From Straminergon stramineum (taxonomy: Eukaryota > Streptophyta > Bryopsida > Hypnales > Calliergonaceae): 64,000 bases of DNA. Below the pieces are notes generated by a model that saw only the letters and a list, made by a program, of their open reading frames with translations, ran no database searches and was not told where the DNA came from. Below, in pieces: positions 1 through 12,808 of this stretch. Positions within the stretch are counted from its first letter, which is position 1; each line of letters opens with the position of its first letter. Where the stretch lies: contig OY987271.1 in assembly GCA_963920665.1 (NCBI GenBank), positions 18,417,350 to 18,481,349 on the forward strand, given 5' to 3'. A program made the position numbers and the translations under genes.

Positions 1-755
1 TTGGATCTGCTCTGAAAGAAGTATTGCAGACTGACCCGAGAAACATTGCCATCCTCCGCCGGATGTATAATCAGTGGCCTTTTTTCCGTGTAACCATCGA
101 TTTAGTGGAGATGGTGTTTGCAAAGGGTGATCCTCGCATCGCTGCTCTATATGATAACTTGCTTGTATCGGACGAGTTGAAGCCATTTGGAGACGAACTG
201 AGGCGCAAGTATAACGAGACGAGAGAATATCTCCTGAGGGTATGACTTCCTATACATGTGTTAAGAATTTTGGATAGTAGTTTGCTACCTTGTAAAACTA
301 TTTCATGTGACGAAATGGCGACGCACGCCCGAATTTCTTTGCACTCTTATGGATATATTACTCATTTTCCAGAGTGATGGAAGATGTTCAAGTTCACTAG
401 TTTTTGGACGGTCAAAGAGCCTGATCCCACAAAATACAAACTTTAAATTCTGCAGGTTGCAGGCCATGAGGACATTCTACAAGGCAACCCCACCCTGAAA
501 CAACGTCTGCGGCTTCGAGAGCCCTATCTTACTGCTCTCAATGTTCAGCAAGCCCTAGTGCTGAAGAAAATGCGCGATTCGAGCTCTCAATTCTGTGCTC
601 TTCAAAATGGGCACTCTGGTGAAGTGCCTAAATCGCCCAGGCGTGCCGCGGAATTGGTTGAGTTAAATCCGACAACTGAATTTCCTCCAGGACTTGAGGA
701 CACTCTGATTCTCACTATGAAGGGTATTGCTGCTGGTATCCAGAACACAGGATAA
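1..755 (+). CDS. PPC: Phosphoenolpyruvate carboxylase, C-terminal two exons (partial)
   Basis: PEPC adds bicarbonate to phosphoenolpyruvate to give oxaloacetate in the cytosol. The reading frame starts at base 3 and is cut by the window edge. The first exon ends at 239 before a GTATGA donor; the next runs 456-755 after a TGCAG acceptor, phase 0. Seen: [20 protein letters not shown], the [10 protein letters not shown] segment, then [31 protein letters not shown] and the terminal [14 protein letters not shown]. The final QNTG is the known plant-type PEPC ending, which the bacterial-type enzyme lacks. The usual M before QNTG is I here. About 178 residues are visible of roughly 960-970 expected. 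No frameshift or stop is seen, so the gene is probably functional. The N-terminal regulatory serine lies outside the window. Confidence 0.96.
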
Positions 756-1372
756 AGGTATGGAGTCTCTCATTCCTTCAGTCCTTAGTCTTTTCATGGT
801 AAATTTTCATGGGAGTTGAATAGATTTTTGTCTACCCGCAATAGTCGGAGTGCTTGCATTAGTCCACTTTTGGACGTATTAAGTATGGACATACTATCGC
901 CTAGGGCTGCAGACGAGTGCCGCTAACTGAACTTACGATTTCTGAGCGCTGTTGTGCAGACCGGCAAGGAGGGAGACTGATTCTCTATACATGAAAACGA
1001 TATGCTGGATTGCAACCACTGCTGGATTGCAAAGACATCGCTTATTGGCCATAGTTTTCATCACCTGATGTGCTCAAAGCTGCTAACCATGAATTGTGGC
1101 TGCCATTTACTCTTGAGTAAGTGTCAACCCAATGTTGACCAAGCTTGTGCCACTGGTGGAGTGGGCTTTTGCCGACCGTGTCTTCTATTCTTCCCTCATC
1201 TGGGCAGGAACAGACATCGGATCCCTGAAAAACATGTGCAGTTTAGGTGTTAGGAGATGTATGAGTAAGTTGTGGCAACTCTGCCAGTGACTCCAGGCAA
1301 CGTAACCTAGAATTTCTAGGCAATGCGGATGGTGTGTGAACCATTAACGAGTCTGAACTGGGTCTAAATAAA
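756..1372 (+). other. PEPC 3' UTR with a probable intron and poly(A) signal
   Basis: Directly after the PEPC stop codon, AAAG is followed by a GTATGG donor at 758, and a GTTGTGCAG acceptor ends at 959. An intron in the 3' UTR is therefore likely. A canonical AATAAA lies at 1367-1372. No coding signal is convincing here; the short ORF starting at 1002 shows no recognisable domain. Confidence 0.45.
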
Positions 1373-2650
1373 CTGCCACACATAAAATACACGGTGGTTT
1401 TATCCCCGGTAATGCTGTTGTATGTAAATTCTTGGAGTTTATTACATGCTTTCTATAATATCTTGCTCTTCTTCTCAAGGTTTCCAGATTCTCAAGATAC
1501 TCTTAACCCCTTAGTGCTTTGACGTTCAAAATCTGGACAATAAACAGAGAGGTTCCAGAGACTTTTTTTACCACAGAACTTTTCATTCATCCAAACCAAT
1601 GCTTGACTTTTTTTTTTAATACTTTCCAGATGATGAATTTGAAGTAAATCATATGTATTTATAAAGATATAAGCAAAAATATGCAAATCTTTAAGAAAGA
1701 ATCTAGACGTTAAAGAATTCAGGCGTTAGGGGGTAACAGTGGTACTGAGTATCAAATCAGGCCTGACATCAAATCTGTCAATTCTAGAAATTTGTCGGTG
1801 TCACTGGTTTCTCTGCATGTATTGTGATGTTATATTTGTACAATAATTTGGTGCCAAGTGTATGGGTAACAGTCTTATGCAAAGACTGTAGTGAGAACAT
1901 GTGATTCTTTGCAACTTAGAGCCTCCTCCTCACATGTATCGGTGTGTGTTCACCCATACTGGAGAACATAAAGTATTTTTATGTTTTTTCTATGGTGTGG
2001 AATACATTGATATTGGTGAAACTCATTTTCTTACTTCCACACTCACGGATGACTGATTGGTAGAACAATACTTGTCTATTAATACTTTTTTTGTCCATTG
2101 GGTTGTACATACAAGCCCACCTTTAGTTGGGAGATGCTCCCTCCATCCCCCAATAGGAAGTTCCTTTAGGCACAAAGTCCCATGGATAAACAACAATAGA
2201 CTTTATGCAAAAGGAAAATTCCCTATGTAGCTACCTTTTCCTTGTGTATCTACCTTAGATTTGCACAAGAATGATTTGGATTTCAATGAAAAGTGCAATG
2301 TCTTTTGGTCTTTGACCTAGTCAACTTCAAATTGCTATAAAAATTCCAATTTAAATAAAAATTTCATTTGTAAAGTAAATAATAAAGTAGACTTCTTGTA
2401 CTTCATTTCATTTGATAACTTCAAAAACAATAGAAATCATCTTCAACCCTAAAATTAGGTTTGAGGTCAAGGGGACAAATAATTCTAAACAAATGAAAAA
2501 AACAAAAGGGACTAACATTATTGAATAAAGGGAGTATTTGCCAACAATCTTGAAGTATACTACTAGCATGAATACCATTGCTATGCAATGGTACCAAAAA
2601 CCTTTATCAATATGAAATGTTTTATTGAGAAGTTCTAAGGAAGTCATTAA
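1373..2650. other. AT-rich intergenic DNA, no gene seen
   Basis: AT-rich spacer after the PEPC gene with short homopolymer runs. The ORFs of 60-80 codons here have no recognisable domain or splice context. I see no RNA gene. Confidence 0.5.
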
Positions 2651-3637
2651 CCCCTATTAAAAATACAGAGTCCTTTTTTTCATCAAAAACACTTAAAATT
2701 GTCATTTCTACTGCAAAGAGCAAAAAAATTTAATTTAAATTAATTTGCATATTGAAACAAAGGATCTTATACTAGATTAGAATGATAATGTGCATAAGAA
2801 ATTTTAAAAACTTTTACCTCATAGATTGCAAAATATTTGTATTCAAGTAAAGAAAACATGTTTTTTTTGCACTTTTTTTTTGCATGACTAGATCATAAGC
2901 AACTTTGAATCTTCTTAGTTCAACATTTTTGTATTGCAAATTTTGAATTAAAATTTTTTTGTGTTGAAGAATTGAGTTGAAAGTCTAGGAAATAATTTGA
3001 AAATAACCCACCTTGCTTGTTGAGTAGAAGTAGATAGGAGATTGAAGAAAAAACTAAATTGTTAATAGCTCTAAGATGGAATTCAAATACACTACTGGTA
3101 ATTCCAATAGTAAGATTGTTCTAGCAAACACACTACTGGTAATTCCAATAGTAAGATTGTTCTAGCAAACACACTACTAGTAATTCCAATAGTAAGATTA
3201 TTCTAGCAAACACACTAAACCTTGTGGAACTTCTTCTTTGAAAATTGTGAAAATTGAGTTGAAAAACAAATCCAATATGCTATTTTCTCAAGAAGTTTTT
3301 TTGATTGCTCACAAAATAAGAAGCACCATGACTTTCACATTACTAATCTAAATGGAATGAATCTAAGCCTTACTTGTCAAAAATTACAACATATGAAAAA
3401 AAAAAATTTATTTTATTTCTAGTTTTTGTATTTTCTGTCCTATCCAATGACCAAAGATTTGGACTTACACTGACATGATTTTTGCTCCTTGTAAGCAATT
3501 GAAAAAATAAATATATTTCCAAGGAGCTTATGTGTTTTTCTCTCTTCAAAAAATGTTTCTAAAGATTTTGATAAAAAAATTGAGATCTTAGAAACCAACT
3601 TGAACCTTCAAGGGGACATTGAGACTTTAGGGGTTAA
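2647..3637. mobile_element. Candidate TTAA/CCCCTA-bounded element (weak)
   Basis: TTAA followed by CCCCTA lies at 2647-2656, and the inverted form TTTAGGGG-TTAA ends at 3637. These are the boundaries of the family seen clearly at 16,689-17,276. Only about six bases of terminal inverted repeat match, and internal similarity is not obvious. The two ends may belong to different copies. It contains the 41-bp tandem repeat. Confidence 0.25.
3089..3214. repeat. 41-bp tandem repeat, three copies
   Basis: A unit beginning ACACTACTGGTAATTCCAAT repeats at 3089, 3130 and 3171. The period is 41 bp and only a few substitutions occur, all in the third copy. Such near-identity in AT-rich spacer suggests recent expansion by slippage or unequal exchange. 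Confidence 0.9.
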
Positions 3638-5582
3638 GGTGTAATAAGAATAAATGGATGAAAAACAATGTAGATGAAAACGTGACACTTTGCACTTAAT
3701 AGAATATTTTTGTATCACTCTTAAACCCTTACAATACAACTAAGATATTGAGAAAATTGGCCCAACAATTATTATAAGTTTTGAATTAATGGTGTCAAAG
3801 TAGAATTAGAGAGAACTTTCATTCAAAGCATATCCTAAATCACTTTAACTAGTCACAATATATTTGGAATATAAACTTTGGATGACTAAAATAGGTCCAA
3901 TTGAAAAAGATACAAGTTACTTATAGGCCTCGGCAAATCATCCCTACGAACAAAAAATCATGCTATTAGTACTAGAAAATTGTTGAGTTGTATGCATGAT
4001 TTATGTTTGAAATTTTTTCTATGAATTGTATGAAAATTCCTAGCAAGCCCCATTGAAATTAAACTTTTGAAAACCTCATAACTTTTGCACTTCTAATCAT
4101 AATCACATGAAACAAAGCCTTATATATATATAAAATCTATTCTCAAAATCTGAAACAAAAATTCAAAAGCCTAAGAACATAAGTAGAGTAGTTTGTAGAG
4201 GACTTGTAGTAGAGTAGATCCTTCTTTGATTATTTTTTACTTGCTATGTTTGAGTTCCTATAATTGCCACATATTTCAATTAATCAAATTGATTGGAATT
4301 GCTCAAAGAAAAAATTGTTATGGGGGGTTGCCAAAAATAAATAAAAGCCTATTAAAATGGAGGTAAAACACCTTCTCTTAGGTTTTCAAGAGATTGGGAT
4401 ATCCACTTTCAAAATCCATTTTGGTAGAACACCGATAATTGGTGGAAATTTAATAATTAATACCTAACATTCTTTGACTATCTTTTACAAAAATTATAAG
4501 AAATCGTCACTTTAATTTTAGTGTAATCATTGATTACAATTGAAAAATTAAAAAAATTGTCAACTTTCAACCATATAAATAATAAATTTGTACTAAACTA
4601 TTGTGTCACCATGTGTGAGGCTCTAATTTGACAAAGATGTGTCAAAATTGAAATTTCCATGTCCAATTTTTAAAGGTCCATGTCATCTTATATTAATCAC
4701 AAGATGACATGTGACTCTTTGTTTTACAAAAAGGACTTCATTTATGTCAAATTTGACCCTCACACATTGTACTATAAGAGTATAAAAATTTTATTTCAAA
4801 CTATCTGACTATGTAGTCATATAGATTGCAAGATTATAATGTTTGAAGTTTGAAGAAAATAAATTTTAGACCTTGCTCAATAGGGGTAGAATAGTTTGAT
4901 TCAAATTTGGCAAGAGGAAGGCACCATCTAATTAACTTTGGGATTTTGGAACATTGTAGAGCATAGGTAGTTATGATAGTTACTTGAATGCCAATTTTCA
5001 AAAATAATGGTGGTGTCTAACATACCAAAAATCATCTTGCACTAAGAGGATGTTCACAAAACATTGGATTAACAATTCTCAATTTCTTGTAAAATTTATT
5101 ACAGATTCGTTTCTTCTTTCATTTATTAGTACCTTCTATTATACAATTTTTTTCAAGATGAATATGAATTTCACAAGTTTTTTTCTAGATGATGATAAAT
5201 AATAATTTTACAATTTTTTCAGTAATTTTTTTTGCATGTGCTCTCAACCCATTTACTAAATTCTAGCATATTGATTAAAAAGTCTAAAATCCACAAGTTA
5301 CAAGACATACATGTTATTTTCAAAAATTGACAAACAAAAATTCACCTTTAGGATGTGTTACAATATTTTAACCTACATTTTGAAGTTTAAACACATTGAA
5401 ATTGCAATCAATGGGAACACTTACTCTAAAATATGGGACAATGCACATGAACAAGTTAACCAAAGGGTCCTATGTTTTGATTTGTTGAAAAATAAATAGT
5501 GATGAAGATTTTAACTTTAGTTTAGGGACAAATATTTTGAAGTAGTTTTGGGCCTCTAAACATGAAAGAACTTTAGGGGTTA
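3638..5582. repeat. AT-rich spacer with a degraded copy of the TTAA/CCCCTAAA family
   Basis: Around 4826-4850 the text GATTATAATGTTTGAAGTTT recurs in the intact family member near 16,879, with similar flanking text (ATAGATTGCAA here, ATGGATTGAAA there). The block ends with TTTAGGGG at 5572-5579, followed by TTAG instead of TTAA. I read this as a decayed copy with an eroded right end. No gene is seen. Confidence 0.4.
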
Positions 5583-6050
5583 GAGGAAGTGAAGAGTTGT
5601 ATTACGGAAAAAAGAAGCTCCTCAACCAAGCAGGCCGGTGAGGTTTAATGCGGCCTGCAGGAGCTAGCACATTGAAACCAAAATAAAACAAAACCAATGA
5701 CAGTCTCCGAACAGGCAGGGTCCCTCCATTGAATCCAGAGGAGGCAAAGGGACCCTTCTAGCTTGTAGGAACCTCTAAGCAGTCATTAACTAAATACTCG
5801 GTACCAAAGCAAGTAATGACCGCCAGACTAATCAAAACTGGGTTCCAAGACACGACGACGGTACCTGCCGCTACTACAAACAGCTATGCATGATGTACAT
5901 TTCACTGCAGCGAGATTAGTTCTTTCAACCATACTCTTGATCCATCGAAATCAGACGAGAGAATACAATCTTCGCATCCTCCATCTCTTTGGACCTGTAA
6001 TGAAATGCACTACTCGCACTGTCGCGCATGCAGTTGAATGAATCGATTAC

Positions 6051-8736
6051 TCAAGCAATCCTGGAAGGCCCGTCCGGAATCCTGATTTTGTTGTCTTCCC
6101 CAGCCCTCAGAATCTCAGATTTCGAGTACTTGCTGGGACGAAAATTCGTAATCACATTCAACTTCTCCTCTTCCGTTTTCCCTTGATGAAGAAACAACAC
6201 TGCTCGATCGTAAGCCCTGCCAGCTTCCTCCTCGCTCTCAAACTTCCCCAAATAATAGTACTCCTTCACTTCCGGCGAGTACGTGTAAGAAGTCTTCGCT
6301 TCGAACAAATTCCCCTCGTCCGTCTTAGTGACTGCAACTCCCTTCATGGAGCTTTCGCCTGTAGTGAATCCGACCGAATATCGACGAAACTGCCACACCA
6401 AGTCCCGGAAGTTCCAATCCTTGTATTCTTCCATGAACTCGGCGTGTTGAGACTCCTGAAAGTTGAGTTTGGGTATAACATCTTTGGTCTCCAAGAGTTT
6501 GAGGGCTGCCCTGTCGTGCACATCTTGGGCTTCCTGTTTGGTATGATAGTTGCCGAGGAAGATCTGGATGCCTTTCTTTGAGCGGCCCGGGATGTGAACG
6601 CGTGGGAACCACAAGTTGGACTCCCAGAGTTTGAGCCCCTTCTTTTCGCAGATCCCAATGCTGTTTGGATCCAGGGCCGTGCCGTTTCTACCAGGACGCA
6701 TGGGAACGCTCGGTCCCGATGCCAGTGGCTGGGGTACGTTGGTGGTGTCTTGCGGACCATTCACGGCAGACGCCGCTGGGATCGGTTGGTCTGCAACTAA
6801 GCCAATAGACGTTGCAGTAGTATCCATCGGTGCAAGTAGAGGCACCTGCGGCTTGGGATTTTTAGGATGTAACTGAAATTCCAGTGACAAAACAAATCGA
6901 TCAGTGTGATGAACTGAAACATACAACATGCAGCAAGGTCATCGTCATCATCAGATTGATCATGGTAATTACAAGAAGAATCAATATGACATATACAAGA
7001 TATTGGTCAGTGATCAACTAAGTCAATACTGCATCCTCAGGTGTTGGTGCTCACTTTCCAGAAACTAAAGTATGTGATCATGAACCATATAACTCTACAG
7101 TAACTAGTAAACTTAGTAAATGACTAGTGTTGTCAAGACTCAAGACATGTTTATGGAGAAATTTCCAGTGTAGATGACGAAGGTTCATGACGATGCGGCA
7201 TTAATTAGACCAATATTCATTCAGGAAATCAGTCTTCATAATTCAACTCAATATGTTCAAGGTTACAAATTTTGCAGGAGTGCAAGATTGGAAATAAGAG
7301 CCTTAAACCTCGGCAAGCTTATTTTCAATCAAGGCATTGAGTTTCATCGTTGAAGCTAAGGCTAATCAAATATTTCTACTCCTCTACACAAGACTGTAGA
7401 ATCCTTGGGATTGTAAGCCATTCGTAAACCCTAAACCCACAATGCAACAGCTTCTTAGGTTCCGGATCTAAGGTGGACCGTGACATAGTTACTACCTTCA
7501 TTGAACTATGTTTCAGATAATGTGATATGCACCTCTGTTTTTTAACTTACGGGATGTTTCACTAGAAATTTCACATACATGAAACGATTTCAGAGGTTAT
7601 GAGCAACTTAGCAGTCATTTAATGCATATCAATCTGTGTTGTCGACTAATCAACTTGACCACAATCATGTGATTCACAGAGAGATTATACCTGCAAGTTT
7701 CCAAAAAACTTCCAAGATTATTCTGCACTAGCAAGGGGAATGACCAATGGAAAAGAGAAAAGTAGGAAAACTCGGTGGCACCAATATTTCCAGTTGGCAA
7801 CACTGTAAACCGAGAATGGTCATCTGGGAACCCTAGATAATCTACCTCTGCGATAAAGCTCACCTTAGCGTAAGAATTGTACCAATAGACTTAAAATTCA
7901 AAGAAAACCCATAATCCTCATCCGTTCATTCAAAAGCAAGTACGGAGCGCCTCTCTAAGTTGAGGAGCAAGGCTTGAAAAACAATCAGAAGCAACGCAGC
8001 CATTTACGTACACACCTTGCCGAAAAGGAGGAAGTACCCCTCAGGAATTTTGTACTTCGGTAGCCTTCGCAGACCCGGTGTCGGTGACTGGGGTGGGTCA
8101 TCGTTGTCTTCCAGACCACTCACCAAAGACAGAGCTGGGATTGGCTGGGCTCCAACTAACTCCATGGACGTTGTAGTGGTGTCCGTTGGTGAGGTTGTAG
8201 TTGGAGACATTTGCGATAGGGGAATTGGATACGCCTGAAGTTCCTATGACAAAGTCACAAAACAAATCAATTAACTGAACTAAAGTATGCAGCAGCTTGG
8301 TTATCATATTTAGTCAGATTTGGATTTAGAATGATCCTGCAAGTTGAAAAGGAAATGTAACATATGTAAGATATCGGTCATTGATCAACTACGTCAGAGG
8401 AGCATCCTCTGGTGAAAATGTCTACTGTCCCAAAGTCACTGTTTTGCATTACAATCGAGAATGGCAATTCGGGAACCAGAGATCAGTTCCCTCCCCGATG
8501 AAGCTCGCCCAGAGTAAAAATGAATTATGCTTACGGATATATAAAAATTTCAACAGATATCCATATGCTTAATTCTTCTTTCGAGTCTGGGGCACATTTC
8601 TGGATGTTGCGAAGCAAGGTTCACCAAACAATCACAATCAACTCAGCCAAGTACACACCTTGCTGGAAAGGCAGATGGATCGCTCTGGAGTGGAATTCGA
8701 TTGCAGCGGCAACCTCTGCTTTTTGTTCCCGGCCAT
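6051..8736 (-). CDS. Divergent two-AP2-domain protein, 375 aa, three coding exons
   Basis: Coding exons on the - strand: 8736-8659 (26 aa, ATGGCC start in an AAAAAG context), 8243-8016 (76 aa) and 6872-6051 (273 aa plus TGA). All junctions are phase 0: AAG|GTGTGTAC donors twice, acceptors TCATAG and TTTCAG. Residues about 175-243 form AP2 domain 1 (IQIFLGNYHTKQEAQDVHDR, AALKLLE, PKLNF). The linker at about 253-273 (VWQFRRYSVGFTTGESSMKG) matches the inter-domain linker of AINTEGUMENTA/AP2-type proteins. Residues about 280-351 form AP2 domain 2 (YYLGKFESEEEAGRAYDRAV, then ITNFRPSKY). Known for the family: nuclear, sequence-specific DNA-binding transcription factors. Both domains are divergent, with the RGV start largely lost in domain 1, so DNA binding is not assured. 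The first 170 residues are Pro/Thr/Ser-rich. Confidence 0.8.
6752..8670 (-). repeat. Internal tandem duplication inside the AP2-like gene
   Basis: Segment 6752-8020 resembles 8067-8670. Matches include the exon starts (DTTATSIGLVADQPIPA against DTTTTSMELVGAQPIPA). They also include the flanking intron text (TTGGTCAGTGATCAACTAAG against TCGGTCATTGATCAACTACG, both followed by GCATCCTC). The text before the 5' donors (AACAATCA..AGCC..TACACACCTTGC) matches as well. The first copy carries roughly 700 extra bases. The arrangement fits duplication of a segment from inside exon 1 through the intron into the last exon. That would create the middle exon as a hybrid of last-exon 5' end and first-exon 3' end, with frame kept. 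Confidence 0.65.
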
Positions 8737-9550
8737 CTTTTTGTTCAGTAAATGCTCCCTGCTTGCAAAAAAGTCAGCAAGGACTATGGAACGTTCACAA
8801 GATTGTGCAAGGATCCAATCAGAGCACTGAAGATTCAGGTCTGGCCTATACGAAAAACAAGTCGGCTAAGCATTCGTGGATATAAAAATGCTGTAATATC
8901 ATGAAAGCTGGACACAATTGCTTAGCCTTGAGGTGGAACTGAGCTTTGCTGGAGGCTTTGGACAGTTAGACTCATGAAAAGATAATAGAATTCACAGGCA
9001 AAGATTAGTTTGCAATTAGGGGATGCACAATTCATTCGCAACAAATTAGAACTTCAGCGAAAGTATGCCGAAAGCATAGCATCGCGATTCCGATCATCAT
9101 GGACAGTGCCTCAATCCGAGTGTAGCTAAGGCGAAAAGAAAATGAAAGCACGGCACAAAGCCTACTCAAGCTCCATCACATTGCAAACAGATTGCAACAC
9201 AAAAAGAATGCTCATCGATCCTTCTCCCAAATCAGAGATTCGGAGTTGGGAAGACGGCTCTGACAGAAGATTTCATAAGATGACTCCATCGCCTTTCAAC
9301 CAGCAGCTAGGTAATGGTGTGCAGAGTTAATTTGGTGATCAGGCAACCAATTGCAATGAGTAAACAGACAAAGAAGAGCACTAGGTTACAAAGAAAAAGT
9401 CAAATTCAAAATAGATATACGTACAGCCGGTACTCACATGGAATGGTAGCCTTCCACCTCCAAACACAGCAACACCAAGTTAACGAAAAGAGAGAAAACT
9501 GAAGAGATTGATGAGCAAGTGATTTGGGAAGAGACGAGGTGGGTTTTTAT
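8737..9550 (-). promoter_or_regulatory. 5' UTR, leader intron and TATA box of the AP2-like gene
   Basis: Upstream of the ATG the - strand shows an acceptor TTGCAAGCAG just before GGAGCATTTACTGAAC. Near 9440 there is a donor CCAT|GTGAGTACC. This predicts a leader exon of roughly 80 bases and a leader intron of about 670 bases. ATAAAAACC at about 9542-9550 (- strand) is a TATA-like element some 25-30 bases before the probable start. The leader is CT-rich (CTCTTCAGTTTTCTCTCTTT), as is common near plant start sites. Confidence 0.45.
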
Positions 9551-9651
9551 GCCGAAGTAGTGACCTTCCTATCGAGACGATCCATGGTCTGATCCATACT
9601 ATCGAGCCGCTCATGGTTTAAATAACCCTCCACCGCCGCACAATACTAACC

Positions 9652-9801
9652 CTACCCTACTACCGTGACTTGGAAGATAGCCAATTAAAAAGGTTTTGCT
9701 ACCAAAACTAGCTTGAGTGCTAGACTCTACCCTACTACCATGACTTGGAATATAGCCAATTAAAAAACTTTTGGTACCAAAACTAGCTTGAGTGCTAGAA
9801 T
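9652..9801. repeat. 75-bp tandem duplication
   Basis: The unit containing CTACCCTACTACC, GACTTGGAA, TAGCCAATTAAAAA and CTAGCTTGAGTGCTAGA occurs twice with a 75-bp offset (9661 and 9736). It lies just upstream of the AP2-like gene's promoter. Confidence 0.85.
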
Positions 9802-12792
9802 GCTAGGATGAACTTTACAATGTCAACTTTTTAGATGGGTAAATGGGTAAATTAAAATCCCACAATTTTAGTACTTGTTTTAGGGCATATGGTTTTAAAT
9901 GTAATTGATCTTTGTTAGTAGCATTTTTTGGTAGGATAAAGCACATCAATTTAACAATTTACTACTAAGGCCTAGTATGTATTGTATAAAACTAATAACC
10001 TTACCATTGAGATATTAGAGCACTACAAGTGTATGATGTAAAATGTCACCCAAGAATGTCACTTTGAGCTTACTTTTGGCTTCTATTAACACTACTCTAA
10101 GTAGCAATAGTGTTACACACCTATTAATATGGAGTCACACCTTGTATGTAATATGCCAAAGCATTTTTCATGGAAAAACTTTGAGAATAATGGCCCAATG
10201 TAGGTAAAAATCATGTATTAAAGGTGAATATTAATTGCAAATTGTCAATTTTAAAGTTCATACTTCTGTTAAATTTCCAATTATTTTTAAAATTTATTTT
10301 GGAAGGAAATTATAATTTTGAAAAGTGTGTCACACTTAAAATTTTGGAGGTTTAGAATTTGTTTAAAATTTTTGGGGTTTAGAATTTTGTATTAAATTGA
10401 TTAACCATTCTAAATAATTAGGACTTATTGACTCATGAGTTGAAGTGTGAAGGACATGGGCTTTTAGTGGACAAGTAGTAAATAACCATCTTTGTATCTA
10501 CACTTGTTACAATAAAAAAAATAATATTTTCAATTATCAATTTTTTTTAATTAAAAAAATATCTATAATAAAAAAAATATCTAATTTTGGGATTTTATAC
10601 TTTTTTTTAGTTCTCCTACTTAGAAAAGTGTTCTATATTTGATTAGGATTCTAATTTCTAAAAAGTTTTGAAATTGGATTTACATTTAAAATTCTTCTTC
10701 AAATTGAAAATGCTCAACATGAAAAATGATAGCAAGTTCAAGACTAAAATGCAATAAATACTAGCATTGTCTAATTTGTCTCTTACAAGCACCCAATTTT
10801 AAGGTGCTATTCTTTGTAATTATCAAAAACAAGTGATTCTAATAAGTGCATATTATTTTTGCAGCATTTTCATCAGATATTTTTAACATAATTTATTTTT
10901 ATTTTTATGTATCTAAATATGTGTCCTTTTTATTTCTAACTCTTGAATTTTTTATCACTTTTTCAATTAAATTGAAAAATCACTAATAATTGGAAAAAAT
11001 TATAATATTTCTCTTTCTCTTTCTCTTTTTTTTGAACCTCAATATCTTTTGATATCTCTATAAAGTCAATAATTCCTTTTGGAATCTCATTTTGGGAATT
11101 ATAAATTTACACTGTCACCATTTGAACAAAAGCTCTTATAATCTAATTCTAAAAGATATCTATACTCAATTCACAATATCATAAGTTATGTCGATATAAT
11201 ATGTAATGAGATGAGAAGTGATTCTTTTAAAAATTTCAATCCTCTCATATTCAATAGAAAGAATGGTTTTCTTAGATAATGACAGGGCATTATATTCTTA
11301 AAAACAAAGTTCAAATGCCATTCAAAACTTAAATCAACAAACTAGTAAGTAATCACAAAAACTAAATCATTCGTTCATTCCAATACATACCATTAGTAGG
11401 TCTAATTATTCAAATGTCTAGGTATTCAAAATAATTTATCATATAAAAATAAAAATATAAAAGTTTCATTGACATATACTTTGGAATGGTGTTAATATGG
11501 TATGATGAATTTTTTTTTAATAATAATAAACAGAACTTATTAAATCCATAAATATTCAATTATTTATATATAATTATCATTATTATTATATCTAATTAAT
11601 TTCATGAATATTCAACTAGTTTAAGATTCTAAAAGAGTTTCAAATAGAAATCCTCATTGTAATTTAACATTGAAAATTTAAAATAATAAAGTTTAAAATA
11701 ATTGGTATATAAAATGAAAAAATGAATATGAAGTTAAATACAATAATGAAAATATTATATTCAATGAATATTTTTTGAGAGTATCTTTTGATATCTTACA
11801 TTTTTGTAGTCAAAACTATTTTTCTATAAATATAATTGTATTTTATTAAATACGAATAATCCTCATTAAATATCATAAAATATATATAATCAGATTAACT
11901 AAATCAATATTTAAAGTATAATGATATATCACTATTAAATATAACAATGTTGAAGACTATTTTTTGTTAATCACTAATGATGTTTTAATGAAATATTAGA
12001 TTATGAAAAATTAATTTCATTTTGTGCTTTATAAAATTGAACTAGGTGATTTATTTACCTAAATAATACTCTTGAATTTTTATTACAAACTTTCTTTAGT
12101 GCAAGGTTGTTAAGTCACATGAAGTGACGATCTAATATGTTGGTTCATCTAATATGCTTTTTTGGTTCACTTGAGACAATACTTGAATGCTATAAAAAGT
12201 TGACCCCCTAAAAAATGCCTTTCTTCCAATGTAGTCATAGATGATTGCAAGAAACACATGTATGGTCAATTTTATTGAAATGTCGGTAAGCTTATTTCAT
12301 GTGCTATTTTTTAGACTGTGCAATCTAAACTGTAAAAGGGACATATAGGATTAGCATGGATTTCATACATCTAGGGCTTGTATAGATCCCAATATAGATT
12401 TCAGAAATCTAAAACAGGTATAAATTTCAAACAATGCAACCTTAAACAACTATGACATGTTTAGATTTCAAACATCTAGGACAAGTTTAGATTTCAAATT
12501 GCAAGGTTTGAACCTTGAAAGTGCCAAAGTAGCAAAATGGACCGCCATTTTAATGGAATTCCACCATTTTAAAGAAATTGGCCATATGTCCAATAATTTG
12601 GAATTACTCCTTGCTTGCTAATTTGTTTTTTGGCCATGACTTTTTCATTTTGGCTCTAAATGACTCAAGATATATGGGTAAGGTATTCATGACTATTATA
12701 CATCTCCCTTAATTTTTTTGAAATTAAAAAAAATAATTTATGGTCCAAAATTACCTACAATTTTTCATTACAATCGCCAAATTTGTTTTGGA
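9802..12792. other. AT-rich intergenic DNA, no gene seen
   Basis: Nearly 3 kb of strongly AT-rich sequence with many short A and T runs. There is no ORF with recognisable content, no inverted-repeat boundary I can support and no RNA gene. Confidence 0.5.
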
Positions 12793-12808
12793 GGGGGGGG
12801 GGGGGGGG
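12793..12808. repeat. Run of 16 consecutive G
   Basis: A 16-base guanine run followed by CGCGGG stands out in AT-rich surroundings. Length at such runs is prone to replication and sequencing error. Confidence 0.9.

Noticed and set aside
1002..1253. 83-codon Cys/His-rich ORF after PEPC
   Set aside because: It falls in the PEPC 3' UTR and has no regular zinc-binding spacing.
1500..1516. TTAACCCCTTAG as another TTAA-family end
   Set aside because: Only CCCCT matches and no family text follows.
6183..6876. Several ORFs on both strands overlapping the AP2-like gene
   Set aside because: They are out-of-frame readings of the last exon; only the - strand frame with AP2 motifs makes sense.
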